DNA of 19,431 nt from Thermoanaerobacterales bacterium (GCA_012839145.1 DUNY01000436.1:1-19431); one strand, 5' to 3'; positions 8,634-17,159 are shown, counted from the stretch's first letter. Numbers and translations: made by a program. The notes: generated by a model from the sequence alone, not told the origin.

Positions 8634-10112
8634 TTGCTGCTTGAAATAGGGATAGGTTTGGGGATAGCTATATTAATATATCTTTTCATTAACGGTATAA
8701 ATGTCCTGCCTGTAATTATTATGCTGGGCTTTGCATATATGCTATACAGTATTATGGGCAGGAGCAATTTAATTAAAAATCCGTCAAAGATTATTACAAG
8801 CGATCAAGGTATAACCTTTGATCACATTGGTGGACAGGAAGTAGCCAAAAATGAGTTGCTTGAAGCATTAGATTTCATAAAGAACTTTGATGAAGCAAAA
8901 GAAATGGGGATCCGTCCCCTTAGAGGAATAATGTTAACTGGAGCTCCCGGTACAGGTAAAACCCTCATGGCTAAAGCTGCCACATCATATATAGATTCGA
9001 TTTTTGTTTCGGCCTCAGGTAGTGAGTTTATAGAAATGTATGCAGGTGTTGGTGCACAGAGGGTAAGACAATTGTTTGACGGGGCACGAACCTTGGCTAG
9101 AAAGGCATCTAAAAGACATGGTGTCATTTTCATTGATGAAATTGAGGTCATAGCAGGCACTCGGGGCAGGCACACCAGCCATTTGGAATATGATCAAACT
9201 TTAAATCAATTATTGGTTGAAATGGACGGTATTTCTTCTGACGATGACGTAAATCTCCTTGTAATCGCCGCAACCAATAGACCTGATATAATTGATACTG
9301 CACTGATGAGGCCCGGCAGGTTCGATCGAATCGTAAAAGTTGATCTTCCGGATAGAGAAGGAAGGCTGGAAATATTAAAATTGCATACCAAGGATAAACC
9401 CCTTGCCAGTAATGTGAACTTAGAACAGATAGCCAAGGAAACCTTTGGTTTTTCCGGAGCTCACTTGGAAAATCTTTGTAACGAAGCCGCTATTTTTGCA
9501 ATGAGAGCAAACAACAAAAAAATTAGCCAAAAAAATTTTTTAGAGGCTATTGATAAAGTTATTATGGGTGAGAAACTTAACCGGAAGCCTACCGAGGAAG
9601 AGCGTAAACGAATTGCTATTCATGAGAGCGGCCATGCTCTGATAAGTGAACATTTTAATCCAAATTCAGTTTCTACTATAACGATTACGTCTAGGGGACA
9701 AGCTCTTGGTTATATAAGACAAACGCCGGACGATGATATATATCTTTACACAAAGAAGTACTTGGAATCCCAGATAGCAGTATCCTTAGCTGGCGCAGCA
9801 GCTGAAAAGATATTACTGGGAGACAGTAGTACAGGAGCATCTAGTGATTTTGAACAAGCTGTAAATTTAGCAAAAAAAATGATATATTCCGGTATGTCTG
9901 AGTTGAGCGTGGTGGACAAAGATTCATTGCCCTCTGAAAAACTTCATAAAGTGATCTCTGATATCTTATCATCACAAAAAAAGACAGTTGAAAAAATAAT
10001 ACAGGAAAAACAAGATTTATTAAAATTAGTTGTTGATTATTTAATCGAAAATGAAAAAATTGAAGGGCACACTTTAAGGGAATTGATAAAGCAATCTCAA
10101 GTTGTTGCTTAA
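8634..10112 (+). CDS. Compact FtsH-like AAA+ zinc metalloprotease
   Basis: This is a membrane-bound ATP-dependent protease of the FtsH (AAA + peptidase M41) family. Two hydrophobic helices (about 2-20 and 23-40) are separated by only a few residues, so the extracytoplasmic domain of normal FtsH is absent. The AAA module has Walker A GAPGTGKT (103-110), Walker B IFIDE with D168/E169, and arginine fingers R226 and R229 in RPGRFDR. The pore loop reads MYAGVG where FtsH has MFVGVG. The zinc site is intact: HESGH at 330-334 and the third ligand D405 in GASSDFEQA. At 492 residues it is well short of the roughly 600-650 of housekeeping FtsH, through both the missing outer domain and a short C-terminus. 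TTG 8634 follows GGGAGGGGAG (8619-8628). It is probably a paralogue, not the main FtsH. Confidence 0.9.
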   Translation: MLLEIGIGLGIAILIYLFINGINVLPVIIMLGFAYMLYSIMGRSNLIKNPSKIITSDQGITFDHIGGQEVAKNELLEALDFIKNFDEAKEMGIRPLRGIMLTGAPGTGKTLMAKAATSYIDSIFVSASGSEFIEMYAGVGAQRVRQLFDGARTLARKASKRHGVIFIDEIEVIAGTRGRHTSHLEYDQTLNQLLVEMDGISSDDDVNLLVIAATNRPDIIDTALMRPGRFDRIVKVDLPDREGRLEILKLHTKDKPLASNVNLEQIAKETFGFSGAHLENLCNEAAIFAMRANNKKISQKNFLEAIDKVIMGEKLNRKPTEEERKRIAIHESGHALISEHFNPNSVSTITITSRGQALGYIRQTPDDDIYLYTKKYLESQIAVSLAGAAAEKILLGDSSTGASSDFEQAVNLAKKMIYSGMSELSVVDKDSLPSEKLHKVISDILSSQKKTVEKIIQEKQDLLKLVVDYLIENEKIEGHTLRELIKQSQVVA

Positions 10113-10185
10113 AACTTAAAAACAAAACAAGCAATTTACTTTCATAAGGATTAAATAAAGGATATTCTATAAAAAAAACGAATAG

Positions 10186-10194
10186 TGATATTAT
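10186..10194 (+). promoter_or_regulatory. Possible extended -10 element upstream of cinA
   Basis: TGATATTAT (10186-10194) resembles an extended -10, but no good -35 lies 16-18 nt upstream. The 125-nt gap 10113-10237 shows no terminator hairpin, so cinA may instead be read from the FtsH-like unit. Confidence 0.28.
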
Positions 10195-10237
10195 CATAGT
10201 TAGTTATTTATAAAAAAGCATAAAAAGGTGATGTAAT

Positions 10238-11479
10238 TTGATAGCAGAAATAATAGCTGTAGGTACGGAGCTACTTTTGGGGCAGATACCAAATACCAAT
10301 GCTCAAATCATATCCAATGCTTTACAAGAAATCGGTATTGATGTTTACTACCACACTTGTGTAGGCGATAACCAAGAGAGATTGATGGACATTTTTAAAA
10401 CAGGTTTTACTCGTTCCGACATCATTATTTTGACGGGAGGGTTAGGGCCTACCAGAGATGATTTAACAAAAGAAACCGTAGCCTCTTATTTGAACCTTTC
10501 ACTTAAAGTTGACAAATATTCATTGGGTAAAATTAAGAGCTTTTTTGCCCGTAGGGGAAAACCCATTACTGAAAACAATTATAAGCAAGCCTTGATTCCC
10601 GAGGGAGCTTGTACAATAGAAAACAAAAAGGGCACTGCACCCGGCGTACTGTTAAATAATGATGGGAAAGTAATTGTTATGTTGCCGGGGCCTCCCACGG
10701 AGATGGAGCCAATGCTCAAAGAGGTCGTTATTCCATATCTTTCGCAAAGATGCAGTAGTACCATTATTTCAAGAGTCCTAAAGTTTTATGGTATTGGAGA
10801 GTCAGCTCTTGAAGAAGAACTTAAAGATTTAATATCTCAGCAAACTAATCCGACCATTGCCCCCTTGGCAAAAATGGGAGAAGTCACAATAAGACTAACT
10901 GCCAAGGCTAAAGACCGGATGACGGCTCAGAATATTATCAAGCCGGTGGAAGATGAGATAACCAGAAGAGTCGGCGACTTTTTATATGGATTTGACAATG
11001 ATACCGTAGAAGAAACAGTAGCGAAACTATTATTTAAATTAAATAAAACCATAGCAATAGCGGAATCCTGCACAGGAGGTTTAATGGCACATAAACTTAC
11101 CAATATACCCGGAATATCCCAATACTTTGAGAGAGGTGTTGTTTCTTACAGTAATCGCTCAAAACAGGAATTACTGAAGGTTAAAGCTGATACTATCAAA
11201 GAATACGGTGCCGTAAGTGAGCAAACAGCTAAGGAGATGGCTCGGGGCATAAGATTAACCTCCGACACTGACATCGGGGTATCAATAACCGGCATAGCCG
11301 GTCCTGACGGTGGAACTCCTGAGAAACCTGTGGGATTGGTATATATTGGGTATTCCGATTCTGATTCTGAGTATGCTGAGCAATACTTTTTCAACGGTGA
11401 GAGGATAGATATCAAAGAACGTTCCGTAAATAGTGCTTTTCATCTAGTGAGAAGAATGATAAAAAGCTTGGGTGATTAA
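10238..11479 (+). CDS. cinA: CinA, competence/damage-inducible protein with NMN deamidase domain
   Basis: This is a full-length two-domain CinA of 413 residues. The N-terminal MoCF-like (COG1058) domain covers about 1-170, with GTELLLGQIPNTNAQ (8-22) and LTGGLGPTRDD. In studied members it hydrolyses ADP-ribose. The C-terminal PncC-type domain, about 255-413, carries the signature AESCTGGLMAHKLT and deamidates nicotinamide mononucleotide in pyridine nucleotide salvage. cinA lies upstream of recA in many Firmicutes and is co-transcribed with it in competent species. Start is TTG 10238 with AAAGGTGAT at 10224-10232; the nearby ATG 10231 is followed at once by a stop. The next gene begins at the base after the cinA stop codon. 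Confidence 0.95.
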   Translation: MIAEIIAVGTELLLGQIPNTNAQIISNALQEIGIDVYYHTCVGDNQERLMDIFKTGFTRSDIIILTGGLGPTRDDLTKETVASYLNLSLKVDKYSLGKIKSFFARRGKPITENNYKQALIPEGACTIENKKGTAPGVLLNNDGKVIVMLPGPPTEMEPMLKEVVIPYLSQRCSSTIISRVLKFYGIGESALEEELKDLISQQTNPTIAPLAKMGEVTIRLTAKAKDRMTAQNIIKPVEDEITRRVGDFLYGFDNDTVEETVAKLLFKLNKTIAIAESCTGGLMAHKLTNIPGISQYFERGVVSYSNRSKQELLKVKADTIKEYGAVSEQTAKEMARGIRLTSDTDIGVSITGIAGPDGGTPEKPVGLVYIGYSDSDSEYAEQYFFNGERIDIKERSVNSAFHLVRRMIKSLGD

Positions 11480-12865
11480 ATGAATCGGAAAAGAGCCTTT
11501 GTCATTTTGATATGTTCTGTTTTAGGGCCCTTGACTTTTATCCATATCTTCGACAGTATCTTGGTAAATCTTCAGGGCATGGAATTTGTTTTAAGTTTAA
11601 AATTGGCATTAAAAGGCTCAACCACCATAAATTTACCACCTATAGGCGTTCTTAAGGCCTATACTCATGCAGTACCTATTACCGTTAATATAATACTGCA
11701 AAACATAGATTTGGACTTGATAAAGGCCATTATAGACAGGATACATGATAAAAATGAGTTGTTTTTGTTACTCAGAGAAGATGTGCTAAAAGCTGTTAAA
11801 ATTCTGGCTGTAAAAACCTTGGTTTTAGGCATGACTGGAGCCGCATTTACTGCTTTCTTCTTAAAATTAAATAAGAAAGAATTTATGGCTTGTATCCTTA
11901 TAAGTTTATTACTGGTTATTGCCATATTAGGTTCGGTTTATATATCTTATGATATAATGGCTTTCGACAAACCTGAGTATTTTGGAACATTAAAAGCCGC
12001 TCCCTGGCTTATCGGTATTTGGGATAAAGGCCTTTCTCAGATAAATGAGTTAGGGCAACAGTTGAAGAATATGTCTGACGGTATTTCAATGGTTTTTTCA
12101 AGGATGGATAAGCTTGCTTCTACGGAAGAATCAATGGTCCGTGTTTTGCACGTCAGTGATATTCATAACAATCCTGCCGCTTTTGATTTTATGGACCAGA
12201 TAATTAATAATTTTAATGTTGATTTTGTTATTGATACTGGAGATATTACCGATTACGGAACTTTTTTGGAAGATATGGTCATAAAAAAGTTATCTCAGTT
12301 GCCGGTGGATTATGTTTTTGTAGCGGGAAATCATGACTCACCTAAAACCTTGGAACTTATTAAAACCATGGACAATGTTACTATCCTTGATGGCGAAATA
12401 TCTACTGTTAAAGGCATTGATATTTTAGGATTTCCGGATGCCGGTTCTGCGACGTCAGATATTGATTCGTCCAGTGAGACGGAAATATTTAAACTGAATT
12501 TGATGATTCGGGAAAAGCTTTATTCTTTAAATAAAACGCCGGATATTTTAGCAGTGCATAATCCCAAATCCACGAAAGGTATAAGTGGACTGGTCCCTCT
12601 TATTCTAAATGGTCATGTTCATAAGACCTCTTTAAAAGAAGAAAACAACTCTCTTATAATAAACGCTGGAACTACCGGTGCTGCCGGTATACGTGGAATT
12701 CAATCAAAAGGTGATATACCTTACTCCGCAGTATTATTGTACTTCAAAAAAAGTGAAGTTCTGGAAAAACCGCAGTTATTTTCGGCTGATATAATTAAGA
12801 TATCCAATTTCAAAGCAGGTTTTCAGGTAGAAAGGATTTTCTTTGATCAGGAGGATAGGAAATGA
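11480..12865 (+). CDS. Membrane-anchored calcineurin-like metallophosphoesterase
   Basis: The 461-residue protein has an N-terminal membrane part and a C-terminal phosphoesterase. Hydrophobic helices are at about 6-25, 108-130 and 135-160. The metal-binding motifs of the calcineurin-like superfamily are complete: SDIH (D227, H229), TGD (D255), GNHD (N284, H285), H360 and GHVH (H379, H381). With three predicted TM segments and a long amphipathic stretch (175-215), the catalytic domain would sit on one face of the membrane. Its substrate is unknown; related membrane metallophosphoesterases act on lipid or nucleotide phosphoesters, but nothing here decides. ATG 11480 follows the cinA stop without a gap, with GGGTGA as ribosome binding site. 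Its stop overlaps the start of the broken thpR (ATGA), so all three genes were one operon. It is not a usual member of the cinA-recA block. Confidence 0.85.
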   Translation: MNRKRAFVILICSVLGPLTFIHIFDSILVNLQGMEFVLSLKLALKGSTTINLPPIGVLKAYTHAVPITVNIILQNIDLDLIKAIIDRIHDKNELFLLLREDVLKAVKILAVKTLVLGMTGAAFTAFFLKLNKKEFMACILISLLLVIAILGSVYISYDIMAFDKPEYFGTLKAAPWLIGIWDKGLSQINELGQQLKNMSDGISMVFSRMDKLASTEESMVRVLHVSDIHNNPAAFDFMDQIINNFNVDFVIDTGDITDYGTFLEDMVIKKLSQLPVDYVFVAGNHDSPKTLELIKTMDNVTILDGEISTVKGIDILGFPDAGSATSDIDSSSETEIFKLNLMIREKLYSLNKTPDILAVHNPKSTKGISGLVPLILNGHVHKTSLKEENNSLIINAGTTGAAGIRGIQSKGDIPYSAVLLYFKKSEVLEKPQLFSADIIKISNFKAGFQVERIFFDQEDRK

Positions 12866-13337
12866 GATGTTTTATATCCGTGGTGTAAGATGGGTTAAAC
12901 CACATAATCTTCATATCACACTGGCTTTTTTAGGTGAAATCTCCGTTGACGAAGTATCTTCAGTAAAGAAGATGTTGGACAATATATAATTAAAACAAAT
13001 GTCTTTTCCTATTGAGTTATCAGGAGTTGGTTCTTTCCCCGGTTTTAAAAATCCCAAGGTGTTATGGATAGGCATAAAAGAACAACCGAAACTTGTTACA
13101 TTAAAAAAGCATATAGATAAGGGTCTAGATGCTTTTAACATATCATATGATAAAAAACCTTTTTCACCACATCTAACTATCGGTAGAATAAAAACACCTA
13201 TAAAACTTAAACCTCAAATTGCGGAAACTCTGGATTTTGTAGCATCCTTTTCAGTCACGGAAATACATTTGATGAAAAGCGATTTATTACCAGAGGGTCC
13301 TGTTTATACTGAATTATATAATGTTAAACTTTGTTGA
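12862..13337 (+). pseudogene. thpR: Broken thpR (RNA 2',3'-cyclic phosphodiesterase / LigT family)
   Basis: This is the remnant of a 2H-phosphoesterase of the ThpR/LigT family, normally about 185 residues with two HxTx motifs. ATG 12862, with AGGAGGA (12849-12855), encodes only MRCFISVV and stops at 12886-12888. The conserved RWVKPHNLHITLAFLGE segment resumes at once in another frame (from 12885), so about 30 residues between the first strand and the first motif are missing and the frame is shifted. That frame is then cut by TAA at 12987-12989, just before ATG 12999, after which SFPIELSGVGSFPG continues in the same frame to the end. The second motif HLTIGR lies in this 3' part. Both HxTx motifs survive but on separate reading segments, so no active enzyme can be made in one chain. 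No ribosome binding site precedes 12999. Confidence 0.85.
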
Positions 13338-13359
13338 AACAGGTTTATTGTAAATTTGT

Positions 13360-13388
13360 TTGACTTAGCCTGAGTATACTAATATAAT
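13360..13388 (+). promoter_or_regulatory. Strong sigma-A promoter of recA
   Basis: TTGACT (13360-13365), an exact 17-nt spacer and a perfect TATAAT (13383-13388). Transcription would start near 13395, at the edge of the LexA box, 33 nt before the recA start. Confidence 0.85.
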
Positions 13389-13394
13389 ACATAA

Positions 13395-13408
13395 GGAACA
13401 TATGTTTG
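13395..13408 (+). promoter_or_regulatory. LexA (SOS) operator at recA
   Basis: GGAACATATGTTTG fits the Firmicutes SOS box CGAACRNRYGTTYC at all but the first and last positions, with the core GAAC-ATAT-GTTT. It covers the predicted transcription start and lies 12 nt before the recA ATG, so bound LexA would block initiation. Confidence 0.82.
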
Positions 13409-13420
13409 GAGGGATTATAA

Positions 13421-14452
13421 ATGGCTGAAAAAGATAAGGCTCTAGAAATGGCCCTTACGCAAATTGAAAGGCAATTTGGCAAGGGTTCCATAATGAGATT
13501 AGGGGAAGCTGCGGCAAGATTTAACATTGAGGCTATTTCAACCGGTGCTCTGCCACTTGACATAGCATTAGGGATCGGTGGAGTTCCAAGGGGTAGGGTA
13601 ATAGAGATATTTGGTCCTGAGTCCTCGGGGAAAACTACCGTAGCACTACATATAGTGGCTGAAGCACAAAAAACCGGTGGCACAGCTGCTTTTATCGATG
13701 CTGAACATGCGCTGGACCCAACTTATGCAAAAAATTTAGGTGTTGATACGGATAATTTATTAATTTCTCAACCCGATACTGGTGAACAAGCACTGGAAAT
13801 AGCAGAAGCTCTGGTTCGAAGCGGAGCCGTTGATGTGGTAGTTATCGACTCGGTGGCTGCACTTGTTCCTAAAGCTGAGATCGACGGTGAGATGGGAGAT
13901 CCTCATGTAGGTTTACAGGCAAGGCTCATGTCCCAAGCTCTCAGGAAACTATCCGGGGCTATAAGCAAATCTAAGACAGCAGTTATTTTCATAAATCAAC
14001 TTAGAGAAAAAGTAGGTATTATGTTTGGCAACCCGGAAACTACTCCAGGTGGCAGGGCTTTAAAATTCTACTCTTCTGTTCGTTTAGATGTGCGCAGGAG
14101 TGAGATTATAAAACAGGGTGATCAGATGTTGGGGAGCAAGACTAGAGTTAAGGTAGTCAAAAATAAGGTTGCTCCTCCATTTAAACAAACAGAGTTTGAT
14201 ATCATTTACGGTGAAGGCATATCAAAAGAAGGGTGTGTTTTGGATTTCGCCGTAGAGGAAGGTATTATACAAAAAAGCGGCTCCTGGTACTCCTATGGAA
14301 AAGAAAGGGTCGGTCAAGGCCGAGAAAATGCAAAACAATACCTAAGAGAACATCCGGATATTTTACAGGATATTGAGCGGCAAATAAAGCAAAAATATAA
14401 TATGATAAAATCCGAACCCAAAAAAGGCACTAAATCCAAAGAAGGGGCGTAG
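13421..14452 (+). CDS. recA: Recombinase RecA
   Basis: RecA forms filaments on single-stranded DNA, drives strand exchange and triggers LexA self-cleavage. The 343-residue protein is full length. The N-terminal helix is intact ([18 protein letters not shown]), with Walker A GPESSGKT at 65-72, catalytic E95 in DAEHALDP, loop L1 near [12 protein letters not shown], and the L2 region after INQLREKVG up to [10 protein letters not shown]. The C-terminal tail is basic ([10 protein letters not shown]) rather than strongly acidic. ATG 13421 is preceded by GGAGGG. It is expressed from a strong promoter covered by a LexA box. The stop codon TAG ends one base before the next gene's ATG, so recA and the following four genes read as one transcript. 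No recX is present downstream within the window. Confidence 0.98.
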   Translation: MAEKDKALEMALTQIERQFGKGSIMRLGEAAARFNIEAISTGALPLDIALGIGGVPRGRVIEIFGPESSGKTTVALHIVAEAQKTGGTAAFIDAEHALDPTYAKNLGVDTDNLLISQPDTGEQALEIAEALVRSGAVDVVVIDSVAALVPKAEIDGEMGDPHVGLQARLMSQALRKLSGAISKSKTAVIFINQLREKVGIMFGNPETTPGGRALKFYSSVRLDVRRSEIIKQGDQMLGSKTRVKVVKNKVAPPFKQTEFDIIYGEGISKEGCVLDFAVEEGIIQKSGSWYSYGKERVGQGRENAKQYLREHPDILQDIERQIKQKYNMIKSEPKKGTKSKEGA

Positions 14453-14453
14453 A

Positions 14454-15449
14454 ATGCGGATCCTTTTTTTTACTGATACCCACATTAGGGGTACAAATCC
14501 ACAAAACAGAAAAGATAATTTCCCAGAAACATTATATTTAAAAATGGAAGAAGTTTTTGACATTGCTAAAAAAAATAATGTGGACATATTGCTGCACGGC
14601 GGGGATATCTTTGATCGACCAGACATTTCACCTTCATTGGTTCGAGACTTCATACTTTTAATAAACAAATACGCACTACCTATTTATGCAGTAGCAGGAA
14701 ACCATGACATTTATGGTCAAAACCCACTTACTTTGAATCGTACGATGCTAGGCCTGTTGGACGGAGCCGATATTGTTAGATTATTAAGACCCGGAGAAAA
14801 ATTGTGTATCAAGGAAAATGGTAAAAGAATACAACTTACTGGACAGCATTATTTTTACGGCATAGATGGAGATAATGAAAAAAAAAGCTATAAAATAAAA
14901 AAGAATCCGGATGTGGATATTGCCATACATATTGTTCACGGAATGCTTCTAGAAAAACCTTTTTTTGAGGGTATGGCTTATACATTGATTGATGAAATAC
15001 TTGAAACAGAAGCTGATGTAACATTGAGCGGGCATTACCATGCAGGTTTTGACACCAAATGTATTGACAAAAAGTATTTTATAAATCCGGGTAGCCTGGT
15101 AAGAATTAACAATAGTTTAAATGAATTTTTAAGAATGCCCAAAGTAATAATATTGAACCTTAAAGACGAAATCAAAATTGAGGAGATTTATCTAACTAAT
15201 GCACTGTCCGGTGAAGAGGTTCTTGATAGATCCAGAGTGGAGGCTATGTCCTTTAGAGAAAAAAAACTTTCAGAGTTCATCCAAAGTGTTTATTCTACCG
15301 GTAAATATGATACCCTTGATATTAATCATATCCTTGAGCAGATTTCCAAGCATCAGAATTTAAAAGATGAAGTGATATTAGAAGCAATTAAGAGAATAGG
15401 CAAAGCCCAAGAGCTTTTGGCAAACGAGGAAAGCATAGAGGTGAGCTAA
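14454..15449 (+). CDS. SbcD/Mre11-like DNA repair nuclease
   Basis: This is a calcineurin-like nuclease of the SbcD/Mre11 type, 331 residues. All metal-binding motifs are present: DTH (D8, H10), GGD (D51) followed by IFDRP, GNHD (N83, H84), H162 and GHYH (H194, H196). HGGDIFDRP is the form typical of SbcD/Mre11 rather than general phosphoesterases. After the catalytic domain (about 1-225) comes a short helical C-terminus (250-325) that could bind the base of a Rad50-like coiled coil. It is shorter than usual SbcD (about 380-420). It starts at ATG 14454, one base after recA, with GAAGGGG as ribosome binding site. The partner ATPase begins one base after its stop. I infer a two-metal nuclease acting with the split ATPase on DNA ends, induced with recA. 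Confidence 0.87.
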   Translation: MRILFFTDTHIRGTNPQNRKDNFPETLYLKMEEVFDIAKKNNVDILLHGGDIFDRPDISPSLVRDFILLINKYALPIYAVAGNHDIYGQNPLTLNRTMLGLLDGADIVRLLRPGEKLCIKENGKRIQLTGQHYFYGIDGDNEKKSYKIKKNPDVDIAIHIVHGMLLEKPFFEGMAYTLIDEILETEADVTLSGHYHAGFDTKCIDKKYFINPGSLVRINNSLNEFLRMPKVIILNLKDEIKIEEIYLTNALSGEEVLDRSRVEAMSFREKKLSEFIQSVYSTGKYDTLDINHILEQISKHQNLKDEVILEAIKRIGKAQELLANEESIEVS

Positions 15450-15450
15450 C

Positions 15451-16893
15451 TTGGGATTAATCAAAAGTCTAAAACTAAAAAATTTTCAGTCACATAAAGA
15501 GAGTCAAATTGATTTTGCTGAAGGGTTGACAGTCATAATAGGACAGACTGATCAAGGAAAAAGTTCAATAGTTAGGGCTTTAAAGTGGGTTTTATATAAT
15601 GAACCGCGTGGGACTGATTTTATAACGGCAGGTAGCAAATTGTGCCGTGTTATGATTGAAATGGAAAACGGTTCAATAATAATTCGAGAAAGAGACGGTC
15701 AGCGAAATCGATATATATTAATAAAAAATGGAGAAGAACAGATATTTGAGGGGTTTGGCAACAGTGTTCCTTTAGAGATAATAAGAGCCCATGGAATACC
15801 TAAGATACATATAGACAGAGATACTACATCGGCGGTAAATCTTGCAGAACAGTTGGAAGCCCCTTTTCTTATATCAGAAAGTGGAAGCAACAGGGCTAAA
15901 GCATTAGGAAGGCTTGTGGGTATTCATATTATAGATGCTGCTCAAAGAACCACCTTAAAAGACTTAGTTGATGCTCAGCAAAGGCATAAATTGTTAGAAA
16001 AAGACATAGCAGCTTTAAAGGATGAATTAGCGATTTATAAAGACATCGAGGTAATTGCCGAAAAAATATCCTGTCTTAAAAATATCTTGGAAAAGTTGAA
16101 GCAAAAGAGATTACGCTTGTCAAAACTAACACAATTAAAACAAGAACTTGAGCCGACGGATTATGAAATTGAAAAAAATAAAAATGCATTGCTTAAACTC
16201 AATTTTATTGATATGGCAGAAAAAAATATTATGTTTATCGATGCACTATATAGCAAGCAGCAATATTTATATGAACTTATGAAAAAACTCACACAAGTGA
16301 CTGATTCTATAAAAGGTGAACAAGAAGTCATCAATATAACAAAAAACCTGGCTTCAGTAGAAGACTGTTATCTTACTGTGTTAGAGTTGAATAGAAATTT
16401 AAACATGATGAAAAATATTAGCCAAAATCTAAAAAATAATAATAAAGATTCCAAACGTACAAAAACAATTTTAAGCAATACTAAAGATGTTTTTATCGCC
16501 GATAAAACTATATTTGAAGCTGAAAAATTGTTGGAAGTTGTGAAAAAATATATGGCAATATATAGCCAATGGGAATCAATAGATCAGCAGCTTAATTTTC
16601 AAAGAAAAGAAATGGATAGATATGTTCAAATAGAAAGGTCTGAACATTATTTAAACGATTTATTACAAAAGGTGTCAAAACTGTCCTTGTTTCAAGAGAT
16701 AGAAAAGTCAATGGCAACTGTTGAATCTTCCATAAAAAAAGGAGAGGCTTATTTACAACAAGTCATTATCAATGTCACCGCAATGGCAAAGGAATACAGC
16801 CAAATGCTTAAAAAATTCTCAATATGTCCCACATGCTTAAAACCAATAGACGAAGAAACAACTCAAAAAATTGTTTCGGATATACTATACTGA
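15451..16893 (+). CDS. Rad50/SbcC-like ATPase, N-terminal half ending in a zinc-hook CxxC
   Basis: This is the N-terminal half of an SMC/Rad50-type ATPase, 480 residues. It opens with IKSLKLKNFQSHKESQIDF, has Walker A GQTDQGKSS at 31-39, and a probable Q-loop glutamine at Q134 (LAEQLEAPF). A long, mostly coiled-coil region runs from about 165 to 450. It ends with CPTC (C459, C462) in SICPTCLKPIDEE, which matches the Rad50 zinc-hook pattern, only 18 residues before the C-terminus. There is no signature motif and no Walker B, so it cannot hydrolyse ATP alone; those parts are in the gene at 17160-17831. Start is TTG 15451 with GAGGTGA at 15438-15444. In ordinary SbcC/Rad50 the chain would turn at the hook and return; here it stops. 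A frameshift is unlikely because the next gene has its own ribosome binding site. Confidence 0.87.
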   Translation: MGLIKSLKLKNFQSHKESQIDFAEGLTVIIGQTDQGKSSIVRALKWVLYNEPRGTDFITAGSKLCRVMIEMENGSIIIRERDGQRNRYILIKNGEEQIFEGFGNSVPLEIIRAHGIPKIHIDRDTTSAVNLAEQLEAPFLISESGSNRAKALGRLVGIHIIDAAQRTTLKDLVDAQQRHKLLEKDIAALKDELAIYKDIEVIAEKISCLKNILEKLKQKRLRLSKLTQLKQELEPTDYEIEKNKNALLKLNFIDMAEKNIMFIDALYSKQQYLYELMKKLTQVTDSIKGEQEVINITKNLASVEDCYLTVLELNRNLNMMKNISQNLKNNNKDSKRTKTILSNTKDVFIADKTIFEAEKLLEVVKKYMAIYSQWESIDQQLNFQRKEMDRYVQIERSEHYLNDLLQKVSKLSLFQEIEKSMATVESSIKKGEAYLQQVIINVTAMAKEYSQMLKKFSICPTCLKPIDEETTQKIVSDILY

Positions 16894-16914
16894 TTCTTTT
16901 AAGAGGTGAAAATT

Positions 16915-17157
16915 ATGGATCCGGAAAAAGAGATACATGAGTTAAAACAAAAAATAGATCAGGCCAAGGCAATGCGATATAAAGCTGAAGCTCGTTTGGA
17001 GGAACTTCAAAAGCAACGTCAATCGCTTCTTGATGAACTTGCCAAACTAAATGTAAAACCTGAAGATTTAGACAAAGAAATTGGAAAAATTAGTGCTGAA
17101 ATCAAGAACTTATTAAAAAAAGCAAAAGATTTACTTCCTGAAAATGTAGGGGTGTAA
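16915..17157 (+). CDS. Small coiled-coil protein between the Rad50-like halves
   Basis: This 80-residue, highly charged protein is predicted almost wholly helical. A first coiled coil (about 3-45, EIHELKQKIDQAKAMRYKA and following heptads) is broken at NVKPEDL and followed by a second helix (52-75). It has no cysteine and no membrane segment. ATG 16915 is chosen because AAGAGGTG (16901-16908) lies 6 nt upstream; a GTG at 16906 would be inside that site. It lies 21 nt after the N-terminal Rad50-like half and 2 nt before the C-terminal half. It could supply part of the returning coiled-coil strand that both halves lack, or bridge them; this is inference from position and composition. I do not recognise a named family. 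Confidence 0.75.
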   Translation: MDPEKEIHELKQKIDQAKAMRYKAEARLEELQKQRQSLLDELAKLNVKPEDLDKEIGKISAEIKNLLKKAKDLLPENVGV

Positions 17158-17159
17158 AT

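Noticed and set aside
11417..11424. GAACGTTC as a second LexA box
   Set aside because: The half sites touch with no 4-nt spacer and the sequence lies deep inside cinA, so it does not fit GAAC-N4-GTTC.
12999..13337. A free-standing 112-residue gene starting at ATG 12999
   Set aside because: It has no ribosome binding site (AATTAAAACAA upstream) and the conserved ThpR sequence continues in the same frame before the TAA at 12987. It is the 3' part of the broken thpR.
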